Source: CAVYGN01 sp963796325 (GTDB lineage Bacteria > Spirochaetota > Brevinematia > Brevinematales > JAOACQ01). From it: 64,000 nucleotides of DNA. The stretch lies in the NCBI GenBank assembly GCA_963796325.1, contig CAWCLF010000001.1:1178001-1242000 (forward strand), written 5' to 3'. Numbering within the stretch: position 1 is the first letter of the stretch; every line of letters starts with the position of its first letter. Shown in pieces: positions 24,998 to 33,337 of this stretch. Made by a program: the position numbers and the translations under genes. The notes beneath the pieces were generated by a model. That model saw nothing but the letters and a program-made list of their open reading frames with translations. It was not told the origin of the DNA and did no database searches.

Positions 24998-25966
24998 TTA
25001 ATCCGTATGCGCCAGGTTATTGGCCGTACCTGCATTCAGGCTGAGGCGCACCCTGTCCCCTTTCCTGATGCCGCTCCCGATCATGTAAACGGTGCAGAGC
25101 CAGCCGTCCCATAAGACCTCGTATATAATGTAATGGCCTGCAAAACTTAAATCGCTTACAACGGCGGGCCCGGACAGGTCTTTTTCAATACTGAAGGATT
25201 CGGCCCTGGCGTATATTTCGCCTGATTCTGTTTCCTGGCCTTTCCCCGGGATTAAAAGGGGAAGAAATCTTCGAGGGATGACATTGACATGGCCTAAAAA
25301 TGAGGCGGCCTCGAGGGATACCGGCCTGTAATAAACGCTTTCAACGCTGCCGTACTGTATGAGGCGCCCTCCGATCAGTATCCCTATCCTGTCGGATATG
25401 ATGAAGGCTTCCTGCTGGTCATGAGTTGCCAGGAGCACCGATGTTTTATACTCCTTTTGAGTTTGCCTGATAAAATCCGCAGTTTCGAGCTTCAGGTTCT
25501 TATCGAGATTTGCGAACGGCTCGTCGAGGAGGAGAATGTCCGGGCTGAGCACCATCGCCCTGGCGATGGCGGCCCGCTGTTTCTGCCCCGCTGAAAGCTG
25601 GGCCGGATAATAACGGGATTTATCGCCGATTCCGAAATTCTTCAGGATCTCCATTACCTTCAGGCTTATTGTCCTATTGTCCAGATGCCTTGCCCTGAGG
25701 CCGAAAGCCACGTTTTCAAAGATATTCATGGCGGGAAAAAGCACATAATCCTGGTAAACGAGAATCGCCGGAGCCTCCGATTCCTTATATATAGTTCCTG
25801 AATCAGGCTTTTCGAGGCCGGCGATTATTTTAAGCAGGGTTGTTTTACCGGCGCCCGAGGGCCCGATTATGGATACAAGTTCTTCGCCGTTTACGGAAAA
25901 TCCGATTCCTTTTAAAACCGTTTCGCCTTTGAAACTTTTTGTAAGGCCTTTTATTTCAAGAACCAT
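24998..25966 (-). CDS. ABC importer ATPase (Pot/Ynj type)
   Basis: 322 residues. Walker A G-P-S-G-A-G-K-T-T (about 36-44), signature L-S-A-G-Q-K-Q-R (about 129-136), Walker B I-L-L-L-D-E-P-F (about 149-156) and the switch His in A-T-H-D-Q (about 183) are in order. A C-terminal TOBE-like region (about 240-318) is typical of importers such as PotA and FbpC. The start overlaps the end of the kinase gene by 16 bp. The next gene downstream is the binding protein after a 91-bp gap. Confidence 0.9.
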   Translation of the reverse strand: MVLEIKGLTKSFKGETVLKGIGFSVNGEELVSIIGPSGAGKTTLLKIIAGLEKPDSGTIYKESEAPAILVYQDYVLFPAMNIFENVAFGLRARHLDNRTISLKVMEILKNFGIGDKSRYYPAQLSAGQKQRAAIARAMVLSPDILLLDEPFANLDKNLKLETADFIRQTQKEYKTSVLLATHDQQEAFIISDRIGILIGGRLIQYGSVESVYYRPVSLEAASFLGHVNVIPRRFLPLLIPGKGQETESGEIYARAESFSIEKDLSGPAVVSDLSFAGHYIIYEVLWDGWLCTVYMIGSGIRKGDRVRLSLNAGTANNLAHTD

Positions 25967-26988
25967 TGCATTTCTCCAAGGTAATCCCTTATTCTTTTAA
26001 AAGTCTTCATATTCCTGATCGGGCGGTCAATATGCAGATATTCGTAATACGCCATCCAGCACCATGACAGGGCCCTTAAAAGGATGACCTTCTCCATCAT
26101 CCCGGTTCTTTCGATAACTTCATCGGGATCGATCATGGCATCGGAGGCGTAAATTTTTAAAAAGGACCTCCTGCCCGCTTCGTCGAAACGGAAACCTGTT
26201 TTCCACAGAGTCGTAGTCGGCGCCGTGAAATGCGCAAGATCGAGGTACCGGTAAGAGAAGACGGCCTTTTCCCAGTCTATGAGTCTTGCATCTTTACCAT
26301 TGATAATAAAATTTCCTGAATTGACCTCGGTATTGACAGGGCACAGGCTTTCCCCTGAAAAAAGCGATGCCGTAACGCTTCCGGCGATATGAGAGTAAAT
26401 TTCGAGAAGTTCTTTGCGCACAACCGGGAATTCGGCGGGAGGATACTTAAGAAGCAGAGAAAGGCTTTCGTCGGCAACACTCTTTACAGGATCTGCGACT
26501 GTCAAAAGCGTCGAATTTTCACCGACGGCATGGATTTTTGAAAAAATGCGGGCCGCATGTCCGAGGTCCCTGCAGTAATCGAGGGGACGGCCTCTTATGA
26601 ATTCCTCCAGAATAATGCCATGACCCAGGGCGCCGCCCTGCGGATCGTAAAAAAATGGTTTCGGCGTCACGCCGGTCCCTTCCAGGAGCTTAAGGCATGA
26701 ATATTCGTAACCGGCCTGGTCTTCCTGCCCGATCTGGCTGCCGTAATTTATCCTGAAAACATAGTCTCCGGCGGGAGTCCCGATTTTATAGTTAGCGTTG
26801 TATTCGCCGGCGGCAAGAAACCTGACGGAAAACCCGGCCCTGCGGGACTTCCGGCTGCCGGCCATCAACTCCCGACTTCCGACTTGACTGTCGACTGCCG
26901 ACTGCCGACTTTTGACTGATGAGAGCCAGCCCTTTTCAATGATAAAATCACGGATATCCGCCGGTTTAACCTGTTTAGTCCCTTTCAT
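25951..26988 (-). CDS. APH/choline-kinase-like phosphotransferase with altered catalytic loop
   Basis: 345 residues, first gene of the importer operon. The APH fold is seen from Y-N-A-N-Y-K-I and Y-V-F-R-I-N-Y (about 63-84; the Arg or a nearby residue takes the ATP-lysine place), then I-L-E-E-F-I-R-G-R-P-L-D (about 128-139) and L-I-D-W-E-K-A (metal-binding Asp). The catalytic loop reads V-N-T-E-V-N-S-G-N where APH enzymes usually have H-G-D-x-x-x-x-N, so the catalytic Asp is replaced by Glu. Residues about 23-40 are encoded by a heptamer repeat insertion. Thiamine, choline and ribose-type kinases all occur in this family; the substrate is unknown. Confidence 0.72.
   Translation of the reverse strand: MKGTKQVKPADIRDFIIEKGWLSSVKSRQSAVDSQVGSRELMAGSRKSRRAGFSVRFLAAGEYNANYKIGTPAGDYVFRINYGSQIGQEDQAGYEYSCLKLLEGTGVTPKPFFYDPQGGALGHGIILEEFIRGRPLDYCRDLGHAARIFSKIHAVGENSTLLTVADPVKSVADESLSLLLKYPPAEFPVVRKELLEIYSHIAGSVTASLFSGESLCPVNTEVNSGNFIINGKDARLIDWEKAVFSYRYLDLAHFTAPTTTLWKTGFRFDEAGRRSFLKIYASDAMIDPDEVIERTGMMEKVILLRALSWCWMAYYEYLHIDRPIRNMKTFKRIRDYLGEMQWFLK
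26866..26922. repeat. Heptamer-type repeat inside the kinase gene
   Basis: On the minus strand the sequence is a run of units of the form AGTCNNN (AGTCAAA, AGTCGGC, AGTCGGC, AGTCGAC, then less regular units). Related runs occur in the intergenic element at 58795-58827 and 58902-58934. Here the repeat keeps the reading frame and adds a Ser/Arg-rich stretch near the N-terminus of the kinase. Confidence 0.6.
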
Positions 26989-27103
26989 AGCGCAGCTCCG
27001 CCGATTATTTTAAGTGTTTCGATCAGTTATCGCAAAAAATACTTGCCTGACGGGTGAACGCTTATTATTTTAATATGTAAATATAACAAATCGGAGGAAG
27101 ATA

Positions 27104-27841
27104 ATGAAAAAAACAATGCAATCAGGATGGATACCGGTTTTAGGGCTCTGCATAACCGTGCTGGCTCTCTTAGCTTTCGCGCTTGCGGCCGCCGGGAACA
27201 GGATGGATTTCTGGCATTTCAGGACAAGCCTTTTATTTGTGTTCATCGCCATGATCGGAGGTTTTGCCGGTGCTGCGGTTTCCATTATCGGGATCATAGT
27301 CCAGCTGATAGTCAAAGGGAACCGGGGGTTCCTGCCGGGAATAATCGGGATCGTGCTCGGGCTGGCGGTAGCATGGGGGCCATGGAGCCTTATGCAATAT
27401 TCCAGATCAATCCCCAGGATACATGACATAACGACTGATACGATAGATCCGCCCTCGTTTGTCGATATTCTTCCGCTGCGTAAAAATGCTGCAAATAAAC
27501 CGGAATATGAGGGCGGTAAAACGGCAGCCCTCCAGGAAAAGGCTTATCCCGATATCAAGCCGCTTCTCCTGACCGTGACGGCGGACGAAGCCTTCGACAG
27601 GAGCGCCGCAGTCGCCCGTTCGATGGGATGGAAGATCGTAACCGCCGACAAAAAAAACGGACGAATTGAAGCGACGGCAACAACATTCTGGATGGGTTTC
27701 AAGGACGATATCGTTATCCGGGTTGCCAAAAGCGGCGATGGATCCAGAGTGGACATCAGGTCGGAATCAAGGGTCGGAATCGGCGATTTCGGGACCAATG
27801 CAGTCAGGATAAAGGCTTTCCTGAAAGCAATGCAGAAATAA
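27104..27841 (+). CDS. DUF1499 protein with N-terminal membrane region
   Basis: 245 residues. Three membrane segments (about 8-28, 40-65, 72-95) precede a periplasmic or cytoplasmic DUF1499 domain (about 115-243). The domain is recognised by A-Y-P-D-I-K-P-L near its start, M-G-W-K-I-V and the F-W-M-G-F-K-D-D-I-V-I-R-V segment (about 193-205), and ends with V-D-I-R-S-E-S-R-V-G-I-G-D-F-G-T-N-A-x-R-I. The family function is not known. An ATCGGAGGAAG ribosome binding site precedes the start. It lies 16 bp before the glycosyltransferase fusion gene. Confidence 0.82.
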   Translation: MKKTMQSGWIPVLGLCITVLALLAFALAAAGNRMDFWHFRTSLLFVFIAMIGGFAGAAVSIIGIIVQLIVKGNRGFLPGIIGIVLGLAVAWGPWSLMQYSRSIPRIHDITTDTIDPPSFVDILPLRKNAANKPEYEGGKTAALQEKAYPDIKPLLLTVTADEAFDRSAAVARSMGWKIVTADKKNGRIEATATTFWMGFKDDIVIRVAKSGDGSRVDIRSESRVGIGDFGTNAVRIKAFLKAMQK

Positions 27842-27857
27842 AAAACGGAGGATCCGA

Positions 27858-29222
27858 ATGCCCTCTATTTCGATTATAATTCCTGTTTACAGAGAGGGCA
27901 GCGTATTAACGAAAACCCTGGAAAGACTTGTAAAAAGTCCGGATTATCAATCCGGCGATGAGGTTATAATAGTCCAGGGAGAAAAAGAGGCCGCGCCGGC
28001 AGATTTTTTCCCCGGTGAAAATGTTAAAACGATAAGTTCGGAAAGGGGCAGGGGATTGCAGATGAACGCCGGAGCAAGGATCGCAAAGGGAGAGCTGCTC
28101 TTATTCCTCCATGCCGATACACAATTGCCTTTGGGAGCGCTGGACAAGGTAAGGGCGGCGTCCGGATCAGGTTCTGCGGCGGCGGGGTCTTTTTCCCTGG
28201 GAATAGATTCATGTAATTTTTTTTTCAGATTCATTGAAGCGGCCGCAAATATCCGCTGCAGGTTAAGCAGGGTCCCGTACGGGGACCAGGGAATATTCAT
28301 TAAAAAGGATGTGTTTGAAGGATTGGGCGGGTACAGGGATATTCCCATAATGGAAGATGCGGACCTCATGATAAGATTGAAGAGGAAAGGCTTCAGGATA
28401 AAGATACTCGGGGAAAGGGTAGAGACCTCTGCCAGAAGATGGGAAACGGAAGGGTATGCCGCAACCCTGCTCTCGAACAGGCTCATATCTGTTCTGTACC
28501 GGTTCGGTGTAAATCCGGCGAGGCTTCTTAAATTCCGTCCGGGTTCACGCAGAGGGATAATCGTTTTTATAAGGTATCCTGAAGCCGGCAAGGTCAAAAC
28601 GAGACTGGGGGACAGCCTGGGCGGCAGTTTTACTGCCGGGCTTTACAGGAATTTCGTCAGGGATATCCTGGAAAAATTAAGGCATTTCCGTGAGAAGACC
28701 GTCATTTACTATACGCCGGCGGAAATGGAAGACGGCATGAAAAAATGGCTCGGCGGATCTTACTCTTTCTTTCCTCAAAAGGGGAAGAATATAGGTGAAA
28801 AGATGAAAAATGCTTTCATCGAGCAGTTTAAAGAAGGCTTTAAAAACCTTGTACTGATCGGAAGCGATATACCGCACATTCCTCCCGCCTGGATAAAAAG
28901 GGCGTTTTTCCTGGTTAATAAGAGAGGGGCGGTATTAGGGCCCGCCCGCGACGGAGGATACTACCTTATCGGTTTTGAATCTCTAAAGTTCCTACCCGAA
29001 GCGTTCGACGGCATCGACTGGAGCGGTCCTTCCGTATTAAGATCCACCATGGCCGTATTCGATAAAAGTTCATTAAAGCCGGGATTACTGCCGGTCATGA
29101 GCGACATAGACAATCCCTCAGACCTTTACGAGGTTTACGGAAGAAAATACGGGCGCCTTTTTAGAATGCCCTTTACTGCAGATTATATAAAAGAAAACGG
29201 GAGCGCCGGCAATGGACCCTAA
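27858..29222 (+). CDS. Fused glycosyltransferases (TIGR04283-like plus TIGR04282-like)
   Basis: 454 residues. Residues about 1-225 are a GT-A glycosyltransferase: I-S-I-I-I-P-V-Y-R-E at the start, L-F-L-H-A-D-T-Q-L-P (metal-binding region) and M-E-D-A-D-L-M-I-R-L. Residues about 233-445 are a DUF2064/TIGR04282-type domain: V-F-I-R-Y-P-E-A-G-K-V-K-T-R-L, L-I-G-S-D-I-P and G-P-A-R-D-G-G-Y-Y-L-I-G. In other genomes these are usually two neighbouring genes annotated as arsenosugar-biosynthesis transferases; here they are one chain. The arsenosugar label is by family name only, as no arsenic methyltransferase is next to it. Confidence 0.88.
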   Translation: MPSISIIIPVYREGSVLTKTLERLVKSPDYQSGDEVIIVQGEKEAAPADFFPGENVKTISSERGRGLQMNAGARIAKGELLLFLHADTQLPLGALDKVRAASGSGSAAAGSFSLGIDSCNFFFRFIEAAANIRCRLSRVPYGDQGIFIKKDVFEGLGGYRDIPIMEDADLMIRLKRKGFRIKILGERVETSARRWETEGYAATLLSNRLISVLYRFGVNPARLLKFRPGSRRGIIVFIRYPEAGKVKTRLGDSLGGSFTAGLYRNFVRDILEKLRHFREKTVIYYTPAEMEDGMKKWLGGSYSFFPQKGKNIGEKMKNAFIEQFKEGFKNLVLIGSDIPHIPPAWIKRAFFLVNKRGAVLGPARDGGYYLIGFESLKFLPEAFDGIDWSGPSVLRSTMAVFDKSSLKPGLLPVMSDIDNPSDLYEVYGRKYGRLFRMPFTADYIKENGSAGNGP

Positions 29223-30006
29223 AATCATAACAGGGGCGGCTACATTTCTCCTCTGTTTCATACTTGAAAAATATATGCCCCATTATTCCCCGAGGACTCA
29301 CCGTCTTAAGCATTCCCTTTACAACCTTTCGATGATAGTGATAAACGGGTCCCTCGGAATATTAATTTTTGCGGGCCTGAATTCTCTCGTGTTCGGATAC
29401 ACGGGCGGCAGCAGATTCGGAATCCTATACATTCAGGCGATTCCTCGAATTTTAAGACCGGCAGCCGCTTTCATCATTTTCGACATCTGGATGTACGCCT
29501 GGCACATGGCGAACCACAGGGTCCCGTTTTTATGGCTTTTCCACAGGTCGCATCATAACGATCCCGAAATGGACGCCTCTACCAGCCTCAGGCTTCATCC
29601 GGCCGAGATCATAATATCGAGCGTTGTCCGGCTTCCCGTGTACGCCCTGATCGGCATGGACGCGCATATCCTTGCCGTATACGAAGCCGTGCTGATGTCG
29701 AGCATACTCTTTCATCACAGCAATATTTCGCTGCCCCCGTGGCTCGATAGGCTGCTCCGGATTTTCATAGTAACTCCCGATATGCACAGGGTACACCATT
29801 CCTGGAAGAGGACGGAGATCAATACGAATTTCTCCTCCGTCACTTCAGTCTGGGACAGGCTGTTCGGAACGTATAAATACAGCGGCGACACTAAAAGCAT
29901 AACGCTGGGCCTTCCCGGCTACAGGGAAGATACATGGCAGACGCCATGGGGAATTCTTACCCTTCCGCTCGAGGGCTTTGCCGGCAGGGAAAAGGAGGGA
30001 TTATGA
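29212..30006 (+). CDS. Sterol desaturase/fatty acid hydroxylase family protein
   Basis: 264 residues with four or so membrane segments. The three His clusters of the family are present: H-M-A-N-H (about 102-106), H-R-S-H-H (about 115-119) and H-R-V-H-H (about 195-199), which bind a di-iron centre. The enzymes use O2 to hydroxylate or desaturate lipids. The gene overlaps the fused glycosyltransferase by 11 bp and the next oxidoreductase by 4 bp, so it is translationally linked to both. Confidence 0.9.
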   Translation: MDPKIITGAATFLLCFILEKYMPHYSPRTHRLKHSLYNLSMIVINGSLGILIFAGLNSLVFGYTGGSRFGILYIQAIPRILRPAAAFIIFDIWMYAWHMANHRVPFLWLFHRSHHNDPEMDASTSLRLHPAEIIISSVVRLPVYALIGMDAHILAVYEAVLMSSILFHHSNISLPPWLDRLLRIFIVTPDMHRVHHSWKRTEINTNFSSVTSVWDRLFGTYKYSGDTKSITLGLPGYREDTWQTPWGILTLPLEGFAGREKEGL

Positions 30007-31409
30007 AAAAATACGATTTTGACGTTGTCGTGATCGGCGCCGGAGCGGCCGGGATATCGGCTGCGAAGACAGCCGGCGGCCTGGGCAGAAGGACGGCAAT
30101 AATCGAAATGAACAGATTGGGCGGCGAATGCACCTGGACGGGCTGCGTGCCCAGCAAGGCCCTGATCCATGCCGCGGAAATGTTTTACAGGGGTAAACCG
30201 GACCCGGAAACGGGCCCGTTCGAATATGTAGCTAAAGCTGTCGCGAAGATCTATTCGGAAGAAAGCCGGGAAAAATTCGAAGAACAGGGGATAAGGGTAA
30301 TAATGGGAAAAGCTGCTTTTACCGGCAGGCATTCCGTCACAGTGAACGGGAAAAACGTCACGTCGGGAAAATTCATAATAGCAGCCGGATCAGTTCCGAT
30401 GATACCGCCGGTGGCGGGCATGGACAAAGCCGGTTTCTATACCAATGAAGATGTATTTCTTTTAAAAGGGCTGCCGGGATCGATGATCATCCTGGGCGGA
30501 GGGCCGGTCGGGATAGAGCTGGCCCAGGCCTTCAACCGCCTGGGAACCCATGTCACGGTCATAGAAATGGCGGAACGCATACTATTCAGGGAAGACCCGG
30601 AGCTTACCGCGATTCTCGCGGAGAGATTATCCTTGGAAGGCGTAAAAATCCTGACCGGGGCCAAAGCCGTCAGCGCCGAAAAAACGGCGTCGGGCGTGAC
30701 GGTGACAGTTGAAAAGGCAGGCGCCGGTGAAACGATCGGGGGGGATGCTATCCTTGCAGCCGTGGGGCGGAAACCTTCCCTTGAAAGCCTTGACCTCGGG
30801 GGGGCCGGGATCGATTTTACATCGAAAGGAATCACGGTGAATCCATACCTTTTGACGAACGTTCCCAATATTTATGCATGCGGGGACATCGCGGGCCCGT
30901 ACTACTTCAGCCATGTGGCGGGGTACCAGGGAGTTACTGCGGGGATAAACGCCAGCCTGCCGTTCGCAAGGAAGCAGGACCTTTCGCAGGTGCTGTGGAC
31001 TATCTATACCGACCCGGAGTTCGCTCATATGGGATTGACGGAAGAGGAAGCCCGTGTGAAGTATAAAAACAGGATAAGAGTGTACAGGAGCCCTTACTCG
31101 CGCCTCGACAGGGCAAAGATCGACGGAAGGGAGGAGGGCATGGCAAAGTACATCCTCGACGGCAGGGGCAGGCTCATCGGCGCCCATATAGCAGGATACA
31201 TGGCGGGAGAATTGATACACGAGGCGCAGCTTGCCCGGCAGGCGGGTTTTGCCTTCAGCCGTCTGCAGCAGATCATGCATGCTTATCCTTCGTATTCCGA
31301 TATAATAAGGCAGGCGGCCAGGGACGCTTATATCGATTCGGTAAGGAACAATCCCTTAGTGATTGCAGCGGGATTCCTGACCGGGCGCGGTAAAAGGAGC
31401 AGGTCATGA
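30003..31409 (+). CDS. FAD-dependent disulfide oxidoreductase (mercuric reductase/lipoamide dehydrogenase-like)
   Basis: 468 residues from the ATG at 30003 within the TTATGA overlap, preceded by GGAGG. FAD-binding G-A-G-A-A-G (about 13-18), redox-active C-T-W-T-G-C-V-P-S-K (about 42-51; Cys pair spaced C-x4-C), NAD-binding G-G-G-P-V-G-I-E (about 163-170), and A-C-G-D-I-A (about 295-300) are seen. A C-terminal dimerisation domain is present, with H-A-Y-P-S-Y-S where lipoamide dehydrogenase has H-x-H-P-T. The Cys-Cys tail of MerA is absent, so mercury reduction is unlikely. It is coupled to a VTT membrane protein gene, a pairing common in bacteria. Confidence 0.9.
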   Translation: MKKYDFDVVVIGAGAAGISAAKTAGGLGRRTAIIEMNRLGGECTWTGCVPSKALIHAAEMFYRGKPDPETGPFEYVAKAVAKIYSEESREKFEEQGIRVIMGKAAFTGRHSVTVNGKNVTSGKFIIAAGSVPMIPPVAGMDKAGFYTNEDVFLLKGLPGSMIILGGGPVGIELAQAFNRLGTHVTVIEMAERILFREDPELTAILAERLSLEGVKILTGAKAVSAEKTASGVTVTVEKAGAGETIGGDAILAAVGRKPSLESLDLGGAGIDFTSKGITVNPYLLTNVPNIYACGDIAGPYYFSHVAGYQGVTAGINASLPFARKQDLSQVLWTIYTDPEFAHMGLTEEEARVKYKNRIRVYRSPYSRLDRAKIDGREEGMAKYILDGRGRLIGAHIAGYMAGELIHEAQLARQAGFAFSRLQQIMHAYPSYSDIIRQAARDAYIDSVRNNPLVIAAGFLTGRGKRSRS

Positions 31410-32104
31410 AACAATGGATCAAACCTGCTGTATTCGTACTCCTGATTGCGGCTATAGTGACAGCGGCATACCTCACGGGGGCCGCGAGGCTCCTTACTTT
31501 TCAAAATCTTGTCAAGTACCGGGATGCCGTGAAAGATTTCGTAAACCTGAATTATGTCCTTTCGGTATTGCTTTTTATAGCGATTTATATAATAGTTGCA
31601 GGCCTGTCGCTTCCCGGGGCGACAGTGCTGACGCTGGCCGGAGGGTTCCTGTTCAGTACGATACCGGCAGCTCTTTTTGTCAATGCCGGGGCCACGCTGG
31701 GCGCATGCGCTTCCTTCATCGTTTCCCGCTACTTTGTCGGCAGCGTCATCCAGGAGAAATATGCCGGCAGACTTGAAAGGTTCAACAAGGAGATCGAGGC
31801 TAACGGGGCCAGCTACCTCCTGACGCTCAGGTTCATTCCGGTTTTCCCCTTCTTCCTTATTAACATACTGGCCGGCCTCACGAGGGTCCCTTTTTTAACG
31901 TTCGCATGGACCACATCGCTCGGGATAATACCGGGTTCTGTGGTTTACGCCTATGCCGGAAGCAATCTTGCAGGATTGAAATCCGCCGGGGGAATCCTGT
32001 CATGGCCCATCATTTCCGCTCTGCTTTTACTGGCGCTTTTTTCAATCGCTCCTGCTGTCCTTAAAAAGATCTTTCCCGGAGCGGGAGGATCCGCGGGGGC
32101 ATAA
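31406..32104 (+). CDS. TVP38/TMEM64-type VTT-domain membrane protein
   Basis: 232 residues with five or six membrane segments. The VTT domain is marked by L-P-G-A-T-V-L-T-L-A-G-G-F-L-F (about 70-84) and the F-I-P-V-F-P-F-F-L-I-N-I-L-A-G segment (about 146-160). Relatives include DedA-like proteins thought to move or scramble lipids. The start overlaps the disulfide oxidoreductase stop by 4 bp. The 3' end overlaps the convergent Fe-S protein gene by 63 bp. Confidence 0.88.
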   Translation: MKQWIKPAVFVLLIAAIVTAAYLTGAARLLTFQNLVKYRDAVKDFVNLNYVLSVLLFIAIYIIVAGLSLPGATVLTLAGGFLFSTIPAALFVNAGATLGACASFIVSRYFVGSVIQEKYAGRLERFNKEIEANGASYLLTLRFIPVFPFFLINILAGLTRVPFLTFAWTTSLGIIPGSVVYAYAGSNLAGLKSAGGILSWPIISALLLLALFSIAPAVLKKIFPGAGGSAGA

Positions 32105-32782
32105 CGAAACACAGATGCCGCAGATGCTGACGTCTTTGCCCGTATTTAATTTTGTCAATTTGAGGCAGTTTTCCCTGCATTTGAAGGGATCGAAAAATTC
32201 GTTCCTGTCGATCCCCGTATTCCATAATTTTCCGCTGGCAGCCCCTGCGGGACAGGCGTCGGCGCAGATCGAGCATTCGCCGCAAAGGCTCTCGCTTATC
32301 GGAGGGTTTTCCGGTTTCACCGGAGCGTCGATGAGGACCGTCGCGAGCCTTACGCGGGGGCCGTATCTTTTCGATATGAAAAGGGCTGTCTTTCCGATCC
32401 AGCCCAGCCCTGCGCGCGTCGCCGTCATTTTATGGGAATAATCGGGCCTCAGGGTTTTAAGATATTCCGCGTCAAGTTCGCTGTCTTCGGTCGTGGCATT
32501 CAACCCGGCGGTTTTTATCCCCGATCTATCGAGTTCGATGCTTATATTACGGACCTTTTCGTTCAGTTCGGCGTTTATATCGTTATAATGGTTGTAATAA
32601 TCGATATTCGGGCCCGTTTTAACACTGTCAAGAATTGCATCGTCAAGCCTTCTGACAATTGAAATCCCGTAGTCAAGACCGGCGTAACGCGGAGGAACAA
32701 GGCCTGCAAGATCGGCGAAACCGGATTCGTACAGGCCGCCGGGAAGCGCTGCCGATAAAATGTTTTCGATGATCTTCTGCAT
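32042..32782 (-). CDS. QueG-like double 4Fe-4S protein
   Basis: 246 residues. The C-terminal part has two ferredoxin-type clusters: C-G-E-C-S-I-C-A-D-A-C-P (about 167-178) and C-x(3)-C with C-G-I-C-V-S-L-C-P (about 219-227). The centre contains A-G-L-G-W-I-G-K-T-A-L (about 124-134), a hallmark of the epoxyqueuosine reductase family. It is shorter than canonical QueG (about 350-380) and lacks the C-terminal HEAT repeats. Many such short proteins have unknown substrates, so I do not assign QueG activity. Confidence 0.82.
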   Translation of the reverse strand: MQKIIENILSAALPGGLYESGFADLAGLVPPRYAGLDYGISIVRRLDDAILDSVKTGPNIDYYNHYNDINAELNEKVRNISIELDRSGIKTAGLNATTEDSELDAEYLKTLRPDYSHKMTATRAGLGWIGKTALFISKRYGPRVRLATVLIDAPVKPENPPISESLCGECSICADACPAGAASGKLWNTGIDRNEFFDPFKCRENCLKLTKLNTGKDVSICGICVSLCPRGSSRSGKDLFKDSRSD

Positions 32783-32925
32783 ATGATCCTCGCAATAATA
32801 TCTAAATAATAATAAATAGTTTGTATCACACGTGTCCGAATTAAATTATGAAAAAGCCTGACCATGCCTTATAATGATTTGAGCCTATAAACTTAAATCA
32901 TTACATATCAAGGAGTTTAGGCTTT

Positions 32926-33057
32926 ATGAACAATCATACAATAATCGGTCAGTTATTGCAAATGATTCCAGGATTTGAATTTCAAAAAGCTGTTCAAGCA
33001 TCCGGAACCGAGTATTGTACCACAGCTTTCAGTTCCTTCAACCTGATTCCAGGCTGA
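32926..33057 (+). pseudogene. IS4-type transposase N-terminal remnant
   Basis: A 43-codon frame starts at an ATG with AAGGAG 9 bp upstream. Its product reads like the DUF4372 N-terminus of IS4-family transposases (Q-L-L-Q-M-I-P-G-F-E-F-Q-K-A-V near the start). The rest of the transposase is missing. An inverted repeat (TAATGATTT / AAATCATTA around 32871-32902) lies just upstream. It marks the left edge of the defence island and is a likely scar of insertion. Confidence 0.65.
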
Positions 33058-33085
33058 TGCTGGAAAATTTGACTTTATTTAACCA

Positions 33086-33106
33086 TTGTATTACATTGTA
33101 ATACAA
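33086..33106 (+). promoter_or_regulatory. Palindromic operator of the toxin-antitoxin genes
   Basis: TTGTATTAC-ATT-GTAATACAA is a perfect 9-bp inverted repeat with a 3-bp centre. It ends just before the AAGGAG ribosome binding site of the antitoxin gene. Ribbon-helix-helix antitoxins usually bind such sites to repress their own operon. Confidence 0.75.
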
Positions 33107-33118
33107 GGAGAATATTTT

Positions 33119-33337
33119 ATGAATTCGACAATAACGATAAGGATTCCGGATGATCTAAGGAAAGATCTTGACGAATTGAGTAAAACAGAACATAAACCGG
33201 TAAGCGATCTTGCAAGAGATTCATTAAGAAGATATGTCGCAATTTATAAATTCAGAAAATTAAGAAATAAAATTCTTCCGTTGGCGGAAGCCCAGGGAAT
33301 ATTAACGGATGAAGATGTTTTCAAACTTATTTCATGA
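33119..33337 (+). CDS. Ribbon-helix-helix antitoxin
   Basis: 72 residues from the ATG at 33119, which has AAGGAG 8 bp upstream; a longer frame beginning at a TTG inside the operator is not likely. The N-terminus S-T-I-T-I-R-I-P-D-D-L-R-K-D-L-D-E-L (about 3-20) is the strand-helix-helix of CopG/MetJ-type DNA-binding proteins. The C-terminal part is helical and charged and should cover the toxin active site. The stop overlaps the toxin start by 4 bp. Confidence 0.85.
   Translation: MNSTITIRIPDDLRKDLDELSKTEHKPVSDLARDSLRRYVAIYKFRKLRNKILPLAEAQGILTDEDVFKLIS

Noticed and set aside
26989..27103. Riboswitch (TPP or similar) before the kinase-importer operon
   Set aside because: I found no CTGAGA-type or other core element in this stretch, so the thiamine hypothesis gets no support from it.
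30003..31409. Mercuric reductase function
   Set aside because: The vicinal Cys pair at the C-terminus and the N-terminal heavy-metal domain of MerA are missing, and no other mer gene is near.
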